Shown here: piece after piece, positions 1 through 8,324 of the stretch
Layout of the letters: each line of letters begins with the position of its first letter
Numbering within the stretch: the first letter of the stretch is position 1
NCBI RefSeq assembly: GCF_000331305.1
Contig: NZ_KB217478.1
Location: 5,429,595-5,493,594, forward strand
Reading direction: 5' to 3'
Length of the DNA: 64,000 bases
Source: Calothrix sp. PCC 7103
GTDB lineage: Bacteria; Cyanobacteriota; Cyanobacteriia; Cyanobacteriales; Nostocaceae
The notes under the pieces: generated by a model
Databases searched by the model: none
What the model was told of the DNA's origin: nothing
The model's input: the letters and a program-made list of their open reading frames with translations, nothing else
Program-made: the position numbers and the translations under genes

Positions 1-2
1 GC

Positions 3-134
3 CAGCAATCGATGTTGGGACGTACTGGTGAAGAAATAGGTTTGACTGGAGAAGTTTCTGATTATTGGAATCCCTTGCAAGGTAAGATTGACCCAAGCAA
101 GCGCGCGACTTATGATAGCACTTCGATGAATTGA
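3..134 (+). CDS. gifA: Probable glutamine synthetase inactivating factor (IF7-type), C-terminal part
   Basis: Only the last 43 residues lie in the window; the start is off the left edge. The visible piece begins QQSMLGRTGEEIG and ends DPSKRATYDSTSMN. The QQSML-R-EIG pattern resembles, from memory, the small IF7 proteins that bind and inactivate cyanobacterial GSI when ammonium is plentiful. In Anabaena the IF7 gene lies beside glnA and converges with it, as here: this stop is 94 bases from the glnA stop. The family call is inference from that short similarity plus the position. The NtcA-repressed promoter that would support it is outside the window. Confidence 0.55.
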   Translation, partial: QQSMLGRTGEEIGLTGEVSDYWNPLQGKIDPSKRATYDSTSMN

Positions 135-158
135 AAGAATTTCTACGATAGTCAAGAA

Positions 159-183
159 AAAGCCACCCTTTAGAGGTGGCTTT
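159..183. terminator. Bidirectional hairpin terminator between gifA-like gene and glnA
   Basis: A perfect 9-bp stem (AAAGCCACC at 159-167, GGTGGCTTT at 175-183) with a 7-base loop sits between two convergent stops. It is followed by a T-rich run on the plus strand and preceded by A-rich sequence that gives a U-tract on the minus strand, so it can serve both genes. Confidence 0.8.
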
Positions 184-228
184 GTTTTTGGGAATGTTTT
201 TGGAAAGAACTTAAGTCCTTTATTACTA

Positions 229-1647
229 CTAGCAGTCGTAGTAGAGTGCGAACTCATGGGGGTGAGGACGCAAACGCATGGGGTTGACTTCGTTATCTAT
301 TTTGTAAGCTATCCAGTTTTGGATGAAGTCTTCGCTAAATACACCACCCTCTGTTAAGAAAGCATGGTCTTTCTCTAATGCTTCGAGTGCTGCATCAAGT
401 GAACCTGGGGTTGAAGGAACTTTTGCTAGTTCTTCTGGTGATAATTCGTAGATGTTTTTATCTAAAGGTTCGCCTGGATCTATTTTATTCTTGATACCGT
501 CTAAACCTGCACATAACATTGCTGCAAATGCTAAGTATGGGTTAGAGGTCGCATCTGGACAACGGAATTCTAAGCGTTTTGCTTTGGGATTGGTGCCAGA
601 TAATGGAATACGAATAGAAGCTGAACGGTTACCTTGGGAGTATGCTAAGTTTACAGGCGCCTCATAACCAGGAACTAAGCGCTTGTATGAGTTAGTGGTA
701 GGGTTAGTTATCGCTAATACAGCAGGTGCGTGCTTGAGCAAACCACCAATATAATGTAAAGCAGTTTCACTTAAACCAGCATATTTATCGCCAGCAAATA
801 ATGGTTGACCATCTTTCCAAATCGACTGGTGACAGTGCATACCAGAACCATTATCACCAAATACAGGTTTGGGCATGAAGGTTACGGTTCTGCCATACTT
901 TTTAGCGACGTTCTTGATGACATATTTATAAGTCATCAACCAGTCAGCAGCTTGGATTAATTTACCAAACTTGAAACCTAGTTCGCACTGACCACCAGTG
1001 GCTACTTCGTGGTGATGTTTTTCAATGGGGACACCTAACTTCGCCATTGTTAACAGCATCTCTGTCCGCATGTCTTGGAAAGTGTCGGTAGGAGCTACTG
1101 GAAAATAACCTTCTTTGAAGCGGGGTTTGTAACCTAAGTTTCCACCAGCTTCTGTTCTACCTGAATTCCATTTACCTTCGATAGAATCTACATAGTAGTA
1201 ACCAGAACTGGAATTTTGGTCGAAGCGAACATCATCAAAAATGAAAAATTCTGCTTCTGGCCCAAAAAATACTGTATCGCCAACACCAGTAGAAATTACA
1301 GAATCTACCGCGCGTTGAGCAATTTGACGAGGACAACGGTCGTAAGGTTCACCAGTACGAGGCTCAATAATGCTACAAACTATTGAGAGCGTTGGCTCTT
1401 GCATGAATGGGTCTATCCATGCTGTATCTGGGTCGAGAACCATCGACATGTCACTAGCTTCAATTCCTTTCCAACCCCGAATACTCGAACCGTCAAAAGG
1501 TACACCTTCGGTGAAGCTGCTTTCATCGATTTGGTTTTGGTACACCGTTAAGTGCTGCCAAGTTCCCAACATATCGATGAACTTCAGGTCAATCATCTGA
1601 ATGTTGTTGTCTTTAACCAACTTCAGGACTTCTTGTGGGGTTGTCAT
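229..1647 (-). CDS. glnA: Glutamine synthetase type I
   Basis: At 472 residues this is the normal length for a dodecameric GSI, which joins ammonium to glutamate using ATP and feeds GS-GOGAT nitrogen assimilation in the cytoplasm. Visible signatures are the beta-grasp start ([14 protein letters not shown]), the DGSSIRGW segment, the metal and glutamate site [20 protein letters not shown], the ATP-site region [20 protein letters not shown], and NRSASIRIP. The tyrosine that enteric bacteria adenylylate is present in [11 protein letters not shown], but cyanobacteria regulate GS with small IF proteins, and a likely one lies next to it. Expression should be NtcA-dependent (see 1748-1789). Confidence 0.98.
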   Translation of the reverse strand: MTTPQEVLKLVKDNNIQMIDLKFIDMLGTWQHLTVYQNQIDESSFTEGVPFDGSSIRGWKGIEASDMSMVLDPDTAWIDPFMQEPTLSIVCSIIEPRTGEPYDRCPRQIAQRAVDSVISTGVGDTVFFGPEAEFFIFDDVRFDQNSSSGYYYVDSIEGKWNSGRTEAGGNLGYKPRFKEGYFPVAPTDTFQDMRTEMLLTMAKLGVPIEKHHHEVATGGQCELGFKFGKLIQAADWLMTYKYVIKNVAKKYGRTVTFMPKPVFGDNGSGMHCHQSIWKDGQPLFAGDKYAGLSETALHYIGGLLKHAPAVLAITNPTTNSYKRLVPGYEAPVNLAYSQGNRSASIRIPLSGTNPKAKRLEFRCPDATSNPYLAFAAMLCAGLDGIKNKIDPGEPLDKNIYELSPEELAKVPSTPGSLDAALEALEKDHAFLTEGGVFSEDFIQNWIAYKIDNEVNPMRLRPHPHEFALYYDC

Positions 1648-1747
1648 GGTTACTCCTTATCTGCCTAATTACTTTACAGTCAATTCATAAAGCCCAAAGC
1701 AATAGCTGACCCTGCTTGGCTAAACCAAATTTTTACACACCTGGATT

Positions 1748-1789
1748 ATCGTAAGAAGAGGTTGTCCAGAATTTTGTATTCATTGATAC
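1748..1789 (-). promoter_or_regulatory. NtcA-activated promoter of glnA
   Basis: A perfect GTA-N8-TAC site at 1776-1789 is followed, reading on the minus strand, by exactly 22 bases and then TACGAT (1748-1753), which fits the TAN3T -10 box. This is the canonical class II NtcA architecture, placed about 100 bases upstream of the glnA ATG. NtcA is the global nitrogen regulator of cyanobacteria. The site and spacing are seen directly; binding is inferred. Confidence 0.88.
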
Positions 1790-2030
1790 AGAATTTCGGA
1801 ATTAAAGGTTATATTAACCTTTAACTGTTCATAACGATACAAAACTACAAAGTAGATTTTCTTACGCGCAACTTTGACATAAAATCCTTTATGAGAGTGC
1901 GAGTTGCGGCGCCGAAATATTATTGTAGAGGTATGAAGGCAACACAATTGCTATTCTCATGCATTTATTGCATAACGAAACAGCCAAATTAATATCAAAC
2001 CGTTAACAGGAATGATTGGGAGATAAAGGT

Positions 2031-2540
2031 ATGCGCGACGCTGTTACAAGTTTAATTAAGAATTATGACGTTGCTGGACGTTATTTTGACCGGATTGCAA
2101 TTGACAATCTCAAAGGCTACTTTGAAAGCGGTACCGCACGCATTAAAGCAGCAGCAGCAATAAATTCCAACGCAGCAGCTATCGTCAAGCAAGCAGGTTC
2201 AGCTTTGTTCGACGAACAACCTGAGTTAATTCGTCCAGGTGGTAACGCTTACACAACTCGTCGCTATGCAGCTTGTTTACGCGATATGGACTACTACTTA
2301 CGCTATGCAACTTATGCACTTGTAGCAGGCAGCATGGATGTACTCGATGAGCGTGTTCTCCAAGGTTTACGCGAAACTTACAACTCGTTAGGTGTACCTA
2401 TCGGTCCAACAGTTCGCGGTATCCAAATTATGAAAGATATCGTTAAAGAACAAGCTGCTTCCTCTGGTGTCACCAATACCAGCTTTATCGATGAACCTTT
2501 CGATTACATGACCCGCGAGTTAAGCGAAAAAGATATCTAA
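2031..2540 (+). CDS. apcF: Allophycocyanin beta-18 subunit (phycobilisome core)
   Basis: This 169-residue bilin-binding globin-like protein begins MRDAVTSLIKNYDVAGRYFD. It carries the phycocyanobilin cysteine in RRYAACLRDMDYYLRYATYA. The tail FIDEPFDYMTRELSEKDI separates ApcF from ApcB. ApcF replaces one ApcB in the core trimers that hold the terminal emitters, and so helps pass energy to the photosystems. The ATG at 2031 is chosen over an in-frame TTG at 2016 because homologues start MRDAV and a GGGAGA ribosome site lies 7 bases upstream. It appears monocistronic, with its own terminator. Confidence 0.96.
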   Translation: MRDAVTSLIKNYDVAGRYFDRIAIDNLKGYFESGTARIKAAAAINSNAAAIVKQAGSALFDEQPELIRPGGNAYTTRRYAACLRDMDYYLRYATYALVAGSMDVLDERVLQGLRETYNSLGVPIGPTVRGIQIMKDIVKEQAASSGVTNTSFIDEPFDYMTRELSEKDI

Positions 2541-2595
2541 TTGGGTTTTGTCAATATGACTTAACAAAACTTAATATAAATTTTAATTCAAATAA

Positions 2596-2628
2596 AGCGA
2601 GTCTTGTTACAAAGACTCGCTATTTTTG
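2596..2628 (+). terminator. Rho-independent terminator of apcF
   Basis: A 10-bp stem (AGCGAGTCTT at 2596-2605, AAGACTCGCT at 2612-2621) with a short loop is followed by ATTTTTG. It lies 56 bases after the apcF stop. The minus-strand gene at 2655 ends just beyond it and may share it. Confidence 0.85.
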
Positions 2629-2654
2629 TATAACTCTTTCAAAACAACTCGTAA

Positions 2655-3137
2655 TCACATCAAATAGTAGTTATGCTCAAATCTTCCTGCTAAAGTAGTA
2701 ACTAAATCTACTACTTCAGTCATATCCAATGGCTTGCATATACAAGCATGACAATTTAAATCTTCAGCCATTAGCGGATAGATATTGCGTTTCGACTCCA
2801 CTACACCGATTATCAAAATTTCCTTGCCAGTTTTATTAGCACAAACGTTTGTTTTGTCAACTATGTCATACTGTTGAAGTGCTTTAACGCTGGCAAATAT
2901 AACATCAGGGGGATGATACACCAGTTTGCCCATTGCAGTGTCGTTAACTGAAGCGGATGATATAACAGTGGCGCCATGCGATTCTAAAATATAAGTCAAT
3001 AAGTCGCGCTCATCTCGCTTACTTTCGATAACTAATACACTTAACCCTCTTAACGAGGTTTTTTCAATAACTTGCTTCTCTACATACATAACAGTAACCA
3101 CAAATAAATTTTTAAAATAAGCACTATAAAAAATCAA
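2655..3137 (-). CDS. Degenerate response-regulator receiver domain protein
   Basis: This 160-residue protein is a single CheY-like domain (LSVLVIESKRDERDLLTYIL at the start, CICKPLDMTEVVDLV at the end) with no output domain. The conserved lysine before proline is kept (CKPLD). The acidic pair after strand 1 is reduced to E-S, and the phospho-acceptor position reads HPPDVIFASV, where an aspartate is expected two residues before the final V. It therefore probably cannot be phosphorylated in the usual way. The first 16 residues look non-domain; the ATG at 3089 (MYVEKQ) is an alternative start. Partner and function are unknown. Confidence 0.75.
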   Translation of the reverse strand: MIFYSAYFKNLFVVTVMYVEKQVIEKTSLRGLSVLVIESKRDERDLLTYILESHGATVISSASVNDTAMGKLVYHPPDVIFASVKALQQYDIVDKTNVCANKTGKEILIIGVVESKRNIYPLMAEDLNCHACICKPLDMTEVVDLVTTLAGRFEHNYYLM

Positions 3138-3432
3138 TATAGCAATCCTACTTCAGCGGCAGTTTCCCGATATAAGTAAAATCACTGAAAATTCACAACT
3201 TCAAATAATTTGTCTATATACTACTTATACAATTGCAAATTTTTGTTACAGTATATTTTTAATTATTAATTAAGATTTATATTAACAACAAAGAAAATAA
3301 GTATGTTATACCTCTGAGGTAATAAAACTACTTGAGTATATCGATAGGTTATATAGCTAAGATGCTTTACGTGCAGATAGAGTTCCGCTGCTGATATAAA
3401 ATAAGAATAAACAACGTCTCAAAAATATTAAA

Positions 3433-4278
3433 TTGGCGAAACAACGACTCGATACTTTACTTGTCGAACGAAACTTATGTACTTCCCGTGCATTGGCACA
3501 GCGTCTCATCCAAGCAGGAGAGGTGACAGTTGATGGTAACATAATTGATAAAGCTGGAACCGAAATAGACACAGGCGCCTCTATAACAGTTAAACAAAAA
3601 TCTCGCTTCGTTTCCAGAGGCGGCGAAAAACTAGCAAAAGCACTCTTAACATTTAATATAGATGTAACCGCACGTGTATGCTTAGATGCGGGTATCTCCA
3701 CAGGTGGTTTTACAGACTGTTTACTCCAAGCAGGAGCTAAATTAGTTTACGGAGTAGACGTTGGTTATGGTCAAGTAGACTGGAAACTGCGAAACGACCC
3801 CAGAGTTATCTTATTAGAACGCACAAACATCAGACATCTCACACCAGAACAAATATACAAGAACTCCCCCCCTGGTCAAGAGTTTGGGGGGGGATTAGAA
3901 CAACCCAACTTTATAGTCGTTGATGTCTCATTTATTTCCGTCACCAAAATATTACCAGCCCTCTGGCACCTCTCTCAACCACCGCGAGAAATGGTACTAC
4001 TAGTAAAACCACAATTTGAAGTTGGAAAAAACCGAGTTGGCAAAAAAGGAGTAGTGCGTGACCCACTCTTACAAGCTGACGCTATTTACCAAATTTTGCA
4101 GACTGCACAAGAACTTGGATGGAAATATAAAGGTTTAACGTGGTCGCCAATTACAGGACCCGCTGGAAATGTAGAATACTTACTGTGGTTATCAATGGAA
4201 AGTGTAACAGTACCATTAGAACTTGAAGCAATCAAGCAAATAACTGTTACAGCAATAAATGAAATAAACAAATCGTAG
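3433..4278 (+). CDS. tlyA: TlyA family rRNA (cytidine-2'-O)-methyltransferase / hemolysin A homologue
   Basis: The protein starts at a TTG (MAKQRLDTLLVERNL, the usual family N-terminus). It has an S4 RNA-binding domain over about residues 3-60 and an FtsJ/RrmJ-like SAM methyltransferase domain with LDAGISTGGFTDCLLQ-GA and VYGVDVGYGQ. The central catalytic segment VVDVSFISVTKILPAL is intact. TlyA proteins methylate 16S and sometimes 23S rRNA. Oddity: near residues 145-155 an in-frame insertion (NSPPGQEFGGGLEQP) is encoded by a C7/G8 inverted repeat (3866-3893) that looks like a dispersed repeat captured by the gene. The stop codon lies inside another palindrome (4275-4302). Confidence 0.93.
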   Translation: MAKQRLDTLLVERNLCTSRALAQRLIQAGEVTVDGNIIDKAGTEIDTGASITVKQKSRFVSRGGEKLAKALLTFNIDVTARVCLDAGISTGGFTDCLLQAGAKLVYGVDVGYGQVDWKLRNDPRVILLERTNIRHLTPEQIYKNSPPGQEFGGGLEQPNFIVVDVSFISVTKILPALWHLSQPPREMVLLVKPQFEVGKNRVGKKGVVRDPLLQADAIYQILQTAQELGWKYKGLTWSPITGPAGNVEYLLWLSMESVTVPLELEAIKQITVTAINEINKS

Positions 4279-4302
4279 AGACGTGATTAATCACGTCTCT
4301 AC
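4275..4302. repeat. 28-bp perfect palindrome, copy 1 (likely terminator for tlyA and cp12)
   Basis: Each arm reads GTAGAGACGTGATT and the second arm is its exact reverse complement. A second copy is at 44057-44084 and differs at one base pair, with both arms changed together. It lies between the convergent tlyA and cp12 stops, overlapping the tlyA stop. Confidence 0.85.
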
Positions 4303-4306
4303 ATAT

Positions 4307-4570
4307 TTATACGTCGTAAACGCGACATTCAAGAGCATCGGGATGCGAGGAGCAGTATTGGTCTAAAGAAGTCTTAACTTGAACTTCTTTACTACGGTGT
4401 GATTTTTCAGCTTGTAGCTCTTCAACGATATCCCAAGCTACTGCACACTCTTTTGAAGTATCACCATGTAAACCACATGCATTACGTGCTTCTACAATTG
4501 ATTCATGAATTACGTGTTCAATAGTAGGTTGAGTTTCTTCGGAAGTAACTGCGTTTAATGTATCTTGCAT
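4307..4570 (-). CDS. cp12: CP12, redox switch of the Calvin cycle
   Basis: The 87-residue protein has both disulfide-forming cysteine pairs: C-x8-C in ACGLHGDTSKEC and C-x7-C in YCSSHPDALECRVYDV. It also has the AWDIVEELQAE core motif. CP12 is intrinsically disordered. When oxidised in the dark it clamps GAPDH and phosphoribulokinase into an inactive complex, and its C-terminal tail enters the GAPDH active site. The length and layout are those of a full CP12, not a CBS-fused variant. It is monocistronic and convergent with tlyA. Confidence 0.95.
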   Translation of the reverse strand: MQDTLNAVTSEETQPTIEHVIHESIVEARNACGLHGDTSKECAVAWDIVEELQAEKSHRSKEVQVKTSLDQYCSSHPDALECRVYDV

Positions 4571-5263
4571 TTTGACTCTCGCTTGGATATTTAACTAGAC
4601 AATGAATGAAATATCTTTTAAGTACTTTGGTTTTAACAGGGTAAATTAGGCGCCGCAAAGCATTAATACTTAGTTATAATTAAATATTAGGTAAAATTAC
4701 CTGCCAGCATTTGAAAGCGTTGCTTTACTCACTTTAACCTTACATACCCAATGTAAACTAATCTTTATCAGATTGTCGGGTGGTAATAACCGTCATTTAA
4801 CTTGATATAAATGACCGGATAACACTCCAATGTAATTATGGAATTAAGTAAATTTTAATTCTGCATTAACTGTTACACTTTGCATAAATTTTCTCTTGAT
4901 TAATCAGAGAGTTTTTCATCAAAACGTCAATATTTCTCTGTATAAATTAATTATACGTTATAAAAATTTACATCCCCTCATTGTTACTAAACGAAGTCCG
5001 TACAAAGCTGAAATGCTTGCTAAATAAGAATTTATGATATATGTATGTATTTTTTGTTTCTTTATTTTTAATTTAGATTTGCGTAGCTTGAGCAAAATAT
5101 ACATATGATTAACAATTCGCAATTAATATAATTGTGAATAAGCATATAAACCGAGTTTCTACGCATTCATTGTCGCAGACAAATCGTCATTTCTATTACA
5201 GTTTTTCACAGAAACCCGGTTTCTAGGATTTGATATAAGTTTTTTAAGTGATAAGTATATGAA
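4571..5263. other. Intergenic region without a supportable gene
   Basis: About 690 A/T-rich bases. I see no open frame with coding character and no tRNA. It holds the cp12 promoter region and one copy of the AGAAACCCGGTTTCT palindrome at 5210-5224, with a partial relative at about 5148-5160. Confidence 0.6.
5210..5224. repeat. AGAAACCCGGTTTCT palindrome
   Basis: A perfect palindrome apart from its central base, found again at 17161, 17212, 45519 (one change) and 58634. Here it stands alone in a non-coding region. Confidence 0.85.
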
Positions 5264-5421
5264 ATGCAAATATCAAAATGGGAACAATATATAAATAAAT
5301 TATTGAAACTGGCGAGCAATTTTTTTCTCCAGATACGGCAGAACGCTTGCAACAAATTATATGGAACTCAGAAAAACCTGTTCGTATGATTGAAACACCT
5401 GTTTATAAGTTTGCGGCATGA
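5264..5421 (+). pseudogene. Frameshifted remnant of a small protein (antitoxin-like tail)
   Basis: The ATG at 5264 opens MQISKWEQYINKLL. The second half makes protein-like sense only in another frame: TGEQFFSPDTAERLQQIIWN, then SEKPVRMIETPVYKFAA and a TGA at 5419. Start and stop are out of frame by one indel near 5305. The tail looks like the end of a small antitoxin-type protein, but I cannot name the family. The sequence is seen directly; the pseudogene reading is inference. Confidence 0.5.
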
Positions 5422-5452
5422 TATGTAAACTAAATTTTTGGCGCCATTACTG

Positions 5453-6808
5453 TTATTTTATAAGATTATCAGGTTTCAGCCAGCCTAGTTCTTGTTGTAA
5501 GCGGTGTAAAATCGTTTCTTTAGGAACAGTAGCGAGTATTTCTTGTATAACAGTACTGGCGCCAAATTGTCCCCAAGTACACCCAGCTTCAAGGTATACT
5601 TTAGCAGCTTTTCCAATTGTAACGGCACCATATCCAGCAATACCCGACTGTACTAAAGCACTGCCAATAAACCCAGTAATATTACCAGGGTTATCACCAG
5701 CTATTACAGAAGCACTTTTGTCTAAACCAAATACAACGCTTGTTCCCAACTCCCCAAGTAATAAACCACCCGAACTTAAAAAAATCGTTTTGAGAATTTT
5801 TCCAGCTTGAAACCCAGTCATTGGTAAACCGTAAACCTTTGCGAGAGAACGAATTAAAGCAAGGTCAGCAACCGCACCACCAAACACATCGAGTACAGCA
5901 ATAGGATTTAACGCTACAGCCAAAGCTTTATACTTTGCAAACTGCCATATTAACTCTTCAGCTTGCTGTTCGCGTGCATCGATTGTTTTTTGAGCTATGA
6001 TTTCCTCAGTTAACTTAGCTTGTACCAAAGCATTCAGGGCTAAAAGTGACCGACCCTCACGGTTGAGAATATTTAATATAGTCTGTCTTAACTCATCAAC
6101 TTGGGGTGGTAAAGTTTCCCACTCATAGTCAACCCGTCCATCAGGATACTCAACCCGCACCTCTAAAGGAGAAGGTTCTGCTGCTACCATGACAATTTCA
6201 TCGGGTTGCAAAGGTTTTTCTAATAGATTCCCGGCGCCTAACTGCTGCAAATTGCGATAAACTGTCTCTCTATCGGTATCAGGATACAAATCAACCTTGT
6301 TAAACACCAAAATCAAAGGTTTCTGAGACTTTCTAAGCTCCAACAAAGCATTATACTCAGTGCGCGTAATATCACCAGACACCACAAACAAAATCAAATC
6401 AGCTTGTTGAGCCACATCCTTAGCCATTTTTGCGCGTATCTCACCCGCAATTTCATCTAACCCAGGTGTATCAATCAACTCAACCTGCACCTTCTCGCTA
6501 GGACTCCAACGTATCGAACGGGGGTATTGCGTCACACCATTAAGAGGTCCCGTCTGCAAAACCTTTTGTCCCAACAAAGCATTAAGCACCGAAGACTTAC
6601 CACGACTAACCAAACCAAAAGCAGCAATACGCACCACATTTTGGTCAAGCTTATTAAGAGTCGAGGTCAACATCTCCAACTCAGGTTTAACCAAACCCGT
6701 CAACTGAGACGAAGCTTGTCCCGGCTTACGAAGACTATTGTACCAAGATAGAGTTTGGCGGAGACTAGCGCGCGCGCGGTTTAAATGACTTTCTTGTAAA
6801 TTCGACAC
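5453..6808 (-). CDS. Era/dynamin-like GTPase with C-terminal DUF697-type membrane region
   Basis: Of 451 residues, the first half is a G domain: P-loop GLVSRGKS at 65-72, switch motif DTPG at 113-116 and NKVD at 170-173. The second half is alanine- and glycine-rich with hydrophobic helices (ALAVALNPIAVLDVFGGAVA, then a long helical tail), as in DUF697 GTPases that sit on membranes. Cyanobacteria carry several such proteins and their role is poorly known. It has no operon partner, and the reading frame is intact. Confidence 0.85.
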   Translation of the reverse strand: MSNLQESHLNRARASLRQTLSWYNSLRKPGQASSQLTGLVKPELEMLTSTLNKLDQNVVRIAAFGLVSRGKSSVLNALLGQKVLQTGPLNGVTQYPRSIRWSPSEKVQVELIDTPGLDEIAGEIRAKMAKDVAQQADLILFVVSGDITRTEYNALLELRKSQKPLILVFNKVDLYPDTDRETVYRNLQQLGAGNLLEKPLQPDEIVMVAAEPSPLEVRVEYPDGRVDYEWETLPPQVDELRQTILNILNREGRSLLALNALVQAKLTEEIIAQKTIDAREQQAEELIWQFAKYKALAVALNPIAVLDVFGGAVADLALIRSLAKVYGLPMTGFQAGKILKTIFLSSGGLLLGELGTSVVFGLDKSASVIAGDNPGNITGFIGSALVQSGIAGYGAVTIGKAAKVYLEAGCTWGQFGASTVIQEILATVPKETILHRLQQELGWLKPDNLIK

Positions 6809-6934
6809 AGCAGTAACAATTATAAGTTTATATGTACCTTCGTTGTAAGCACTTTAGTGCTTCAAAACAATGATTACAAAAATAACCTGACTTTGGCATA
6901 ATCATCCTTATAGAGTAAAAATGTATCTACAAAT

Positions 6935-7291
6935 ATGTCCGCATCAGATTGGGAAAGATTATTAGCTGAAGGAAGAGAAACAGTTGAAATAGTTCGTAGA
7001 GGACTTAGAAACCGTGGTATCAATGCAGGAGAGTCTATAATGACAGACTTTGGTACTGATGAGGACATTCCTGTATATAGTAGTGATGGTGAGCGCAAAT
7101 TATTTTGGATATCAGTCAAAAGTGTTGCAATTGCTGTTCATAACCCTCGTAGTTGGGGAGTAATTGAGGATAGACGCAAAACAAATATACTAGAACATAC
7201 GGCATACCTTTATCCTAGCTGGCTTGTGTCTCCAAAAAACATTCTTAACAAAGAGGAAATAATTAGCCATATTCAAAGGTTAGTGCAATAA
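6935..7291 (+). CDS. Hypothetical protein, possible PD-(D/E)XK-like fold
   Basis: The 118 residues have no family I can name with confidence. The middle (DEDIPVYSSDGERKLFWISV followed by K) has the D-x(n)-strand-x-x-K spacing of small PD-(D/E)XK nuclease cores, preceded by a helix with GLRNRGINAGESI. The catalytic acid before the lysine would be serine or absent, so activity is doubtful. The C-terminal YPSWLVSPKNILNKEEIISH could position a ligand. It stands alone between a GTPase on the other strand and a PLP enzyme, with A/T-rich flanks. Confidence 0.5.
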   Translation: MSASDWERLLAEGRETVEIVRRGLRNRGINAGESIMTDFGTDEDIPVYSSDGERKLFWISVKSVAIAVHNPRSWGVIEDRRKTNILEHTAYLYPSWLVSPKNILNKEEIISHIQRLVQ

Positions 7292-7412
7292 AAATTGTGT
7301 ACAATTGTATTGTGATAAATAATAGGGATAAAAATGATGTCAGAAATCTTCGATAACGGGAAAACTCCGTTTACGCTACGCTCAGAATGACAATGGGAAT
7401 TTTGCGTTCTTT

Positions 7413-8324
7413 ATGGTTACTTTTGCTTCTCCTCCTATACAAAAAATTGATAGTAAGGTAGCACTTAAAAAAGATGTAGAACTTTACGTATTGCGTTTAG
7501 ACTTGGTGCATCCGGCTATTAGTGGTAATAAATGGTATAAGTTGAAATATAATCTTGAAGCAGCGAAGCGAGAAAATTTAGATACTATACTTACTTTTGG
7601 TGGCGCCTATTCTAATCATATACATGCAACTGCGGCAGCAGGTAATTTATTTGGGTTAAAAACTATAGGTGTTATTCGGGGAGAAGAGACATTACCACTT
7701 AACCCCACGTTAGAGTTTGCCATCAGTCAAGGGATGCAAATTATATATGTTGATAGACAAACTTATCGACAAAGAAATAGCGAAACGCTACGTCAAGAAT
7801 TATTAGCCCGCTTTGGTAAGGTGTTTATAGTTCCTGAAGGTGGTTGTAATTTCGATGGTGTGCGGGGTTGCAGGGAAATAATTAGTCAAGATTTTGAGTT
7901 TGATATTGCGTGTATTGCCTGTGGGGCTGGAACGACTTTAGCAGGTGTTGCACTTTCTTTGAATAGTCAGCAGCATTTAATTGGTTTTCCTGTTTTAAAA
8001 GGGGGAGAATTTTTAAAGCAGGATATTGAATGTTTAATGGCGCCGTACAAACGTAATATAAATGTATCGTGGGAGTTAATATGTAATTATCATTTTGGTG
8101 GTTATGCAAAGGTTAATGATGAGTTGTTAAGGTTTGCGAGCGAGTTTGAGATGGAGTATGGTGTACCGCTTGATTATGTGTATACTGCTAAGATGTTCTA
8201 TGGTGTTATGGATTTAGTTAAAGAAGGGTATTTTAATAGGCGCCGTGTTTTGTTGATACATACTGGTGGTTTACAGGGAAATGCTGGCAACGGATATAAC
8301 GGATATAACGGATGTAACGGATGA
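7413..8324 (+). CDS. PLP-dependent D-cysteine desulfhydrase / ACC deaminase family protein
   Basis: The 303-residue protein is fold-type II. The PLP lysine lies in SGNKWYKLKYNLE, followed by the cofactor-contact run FGGAYSNHIHATAAAG and the glycine-rich phosphate loop CGAGTTLAG. The family deaminates ACC or releases sulfide from D-cysteine; which of these applies cannot be read from the sequence. The last eleven residues (NGYNGYNGCNG) are encoded by tandem ATAACGGAT units, a repeat that also occurs after recN, so the tail looks like a repeat that has moved into the stop region. Its stop codon directly abuts the dgt stop on the other strand. Confidence 0.85.
   Translation: MVTFASPPIQKIDSKVALKKDVELYVLRLDLVHPAISGNKWYKLKYNLEAAKRENLDTILTFGGAYSNHIHATAAAGNLFGLKTIGVIRGEETLPLNPTLEFAISQGMQIIYVDRQTYRQRNSETLRQELLARFGKVFIVPEGGCNFDGVRGCREIISQDFEFDIACIACGAGTTLAGVALSLNSQQHLIGFPVLKGGEFLKQDIECLMAPYKRNINVSWELICNYHFGGYAKVNDELLRFASEFEMEYGVPLDYVYTAKMFYGVMDLVKEGYFNRRRVLLIHTGGLQGNAGNGYNGYNGCNG

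Noticed and set aside
3357-3701. 114-codon minus-strand frame over the start of tlyA
   Set aside because: It is antisense to a clear S4/FtsJ protein and has no protein character of its own.
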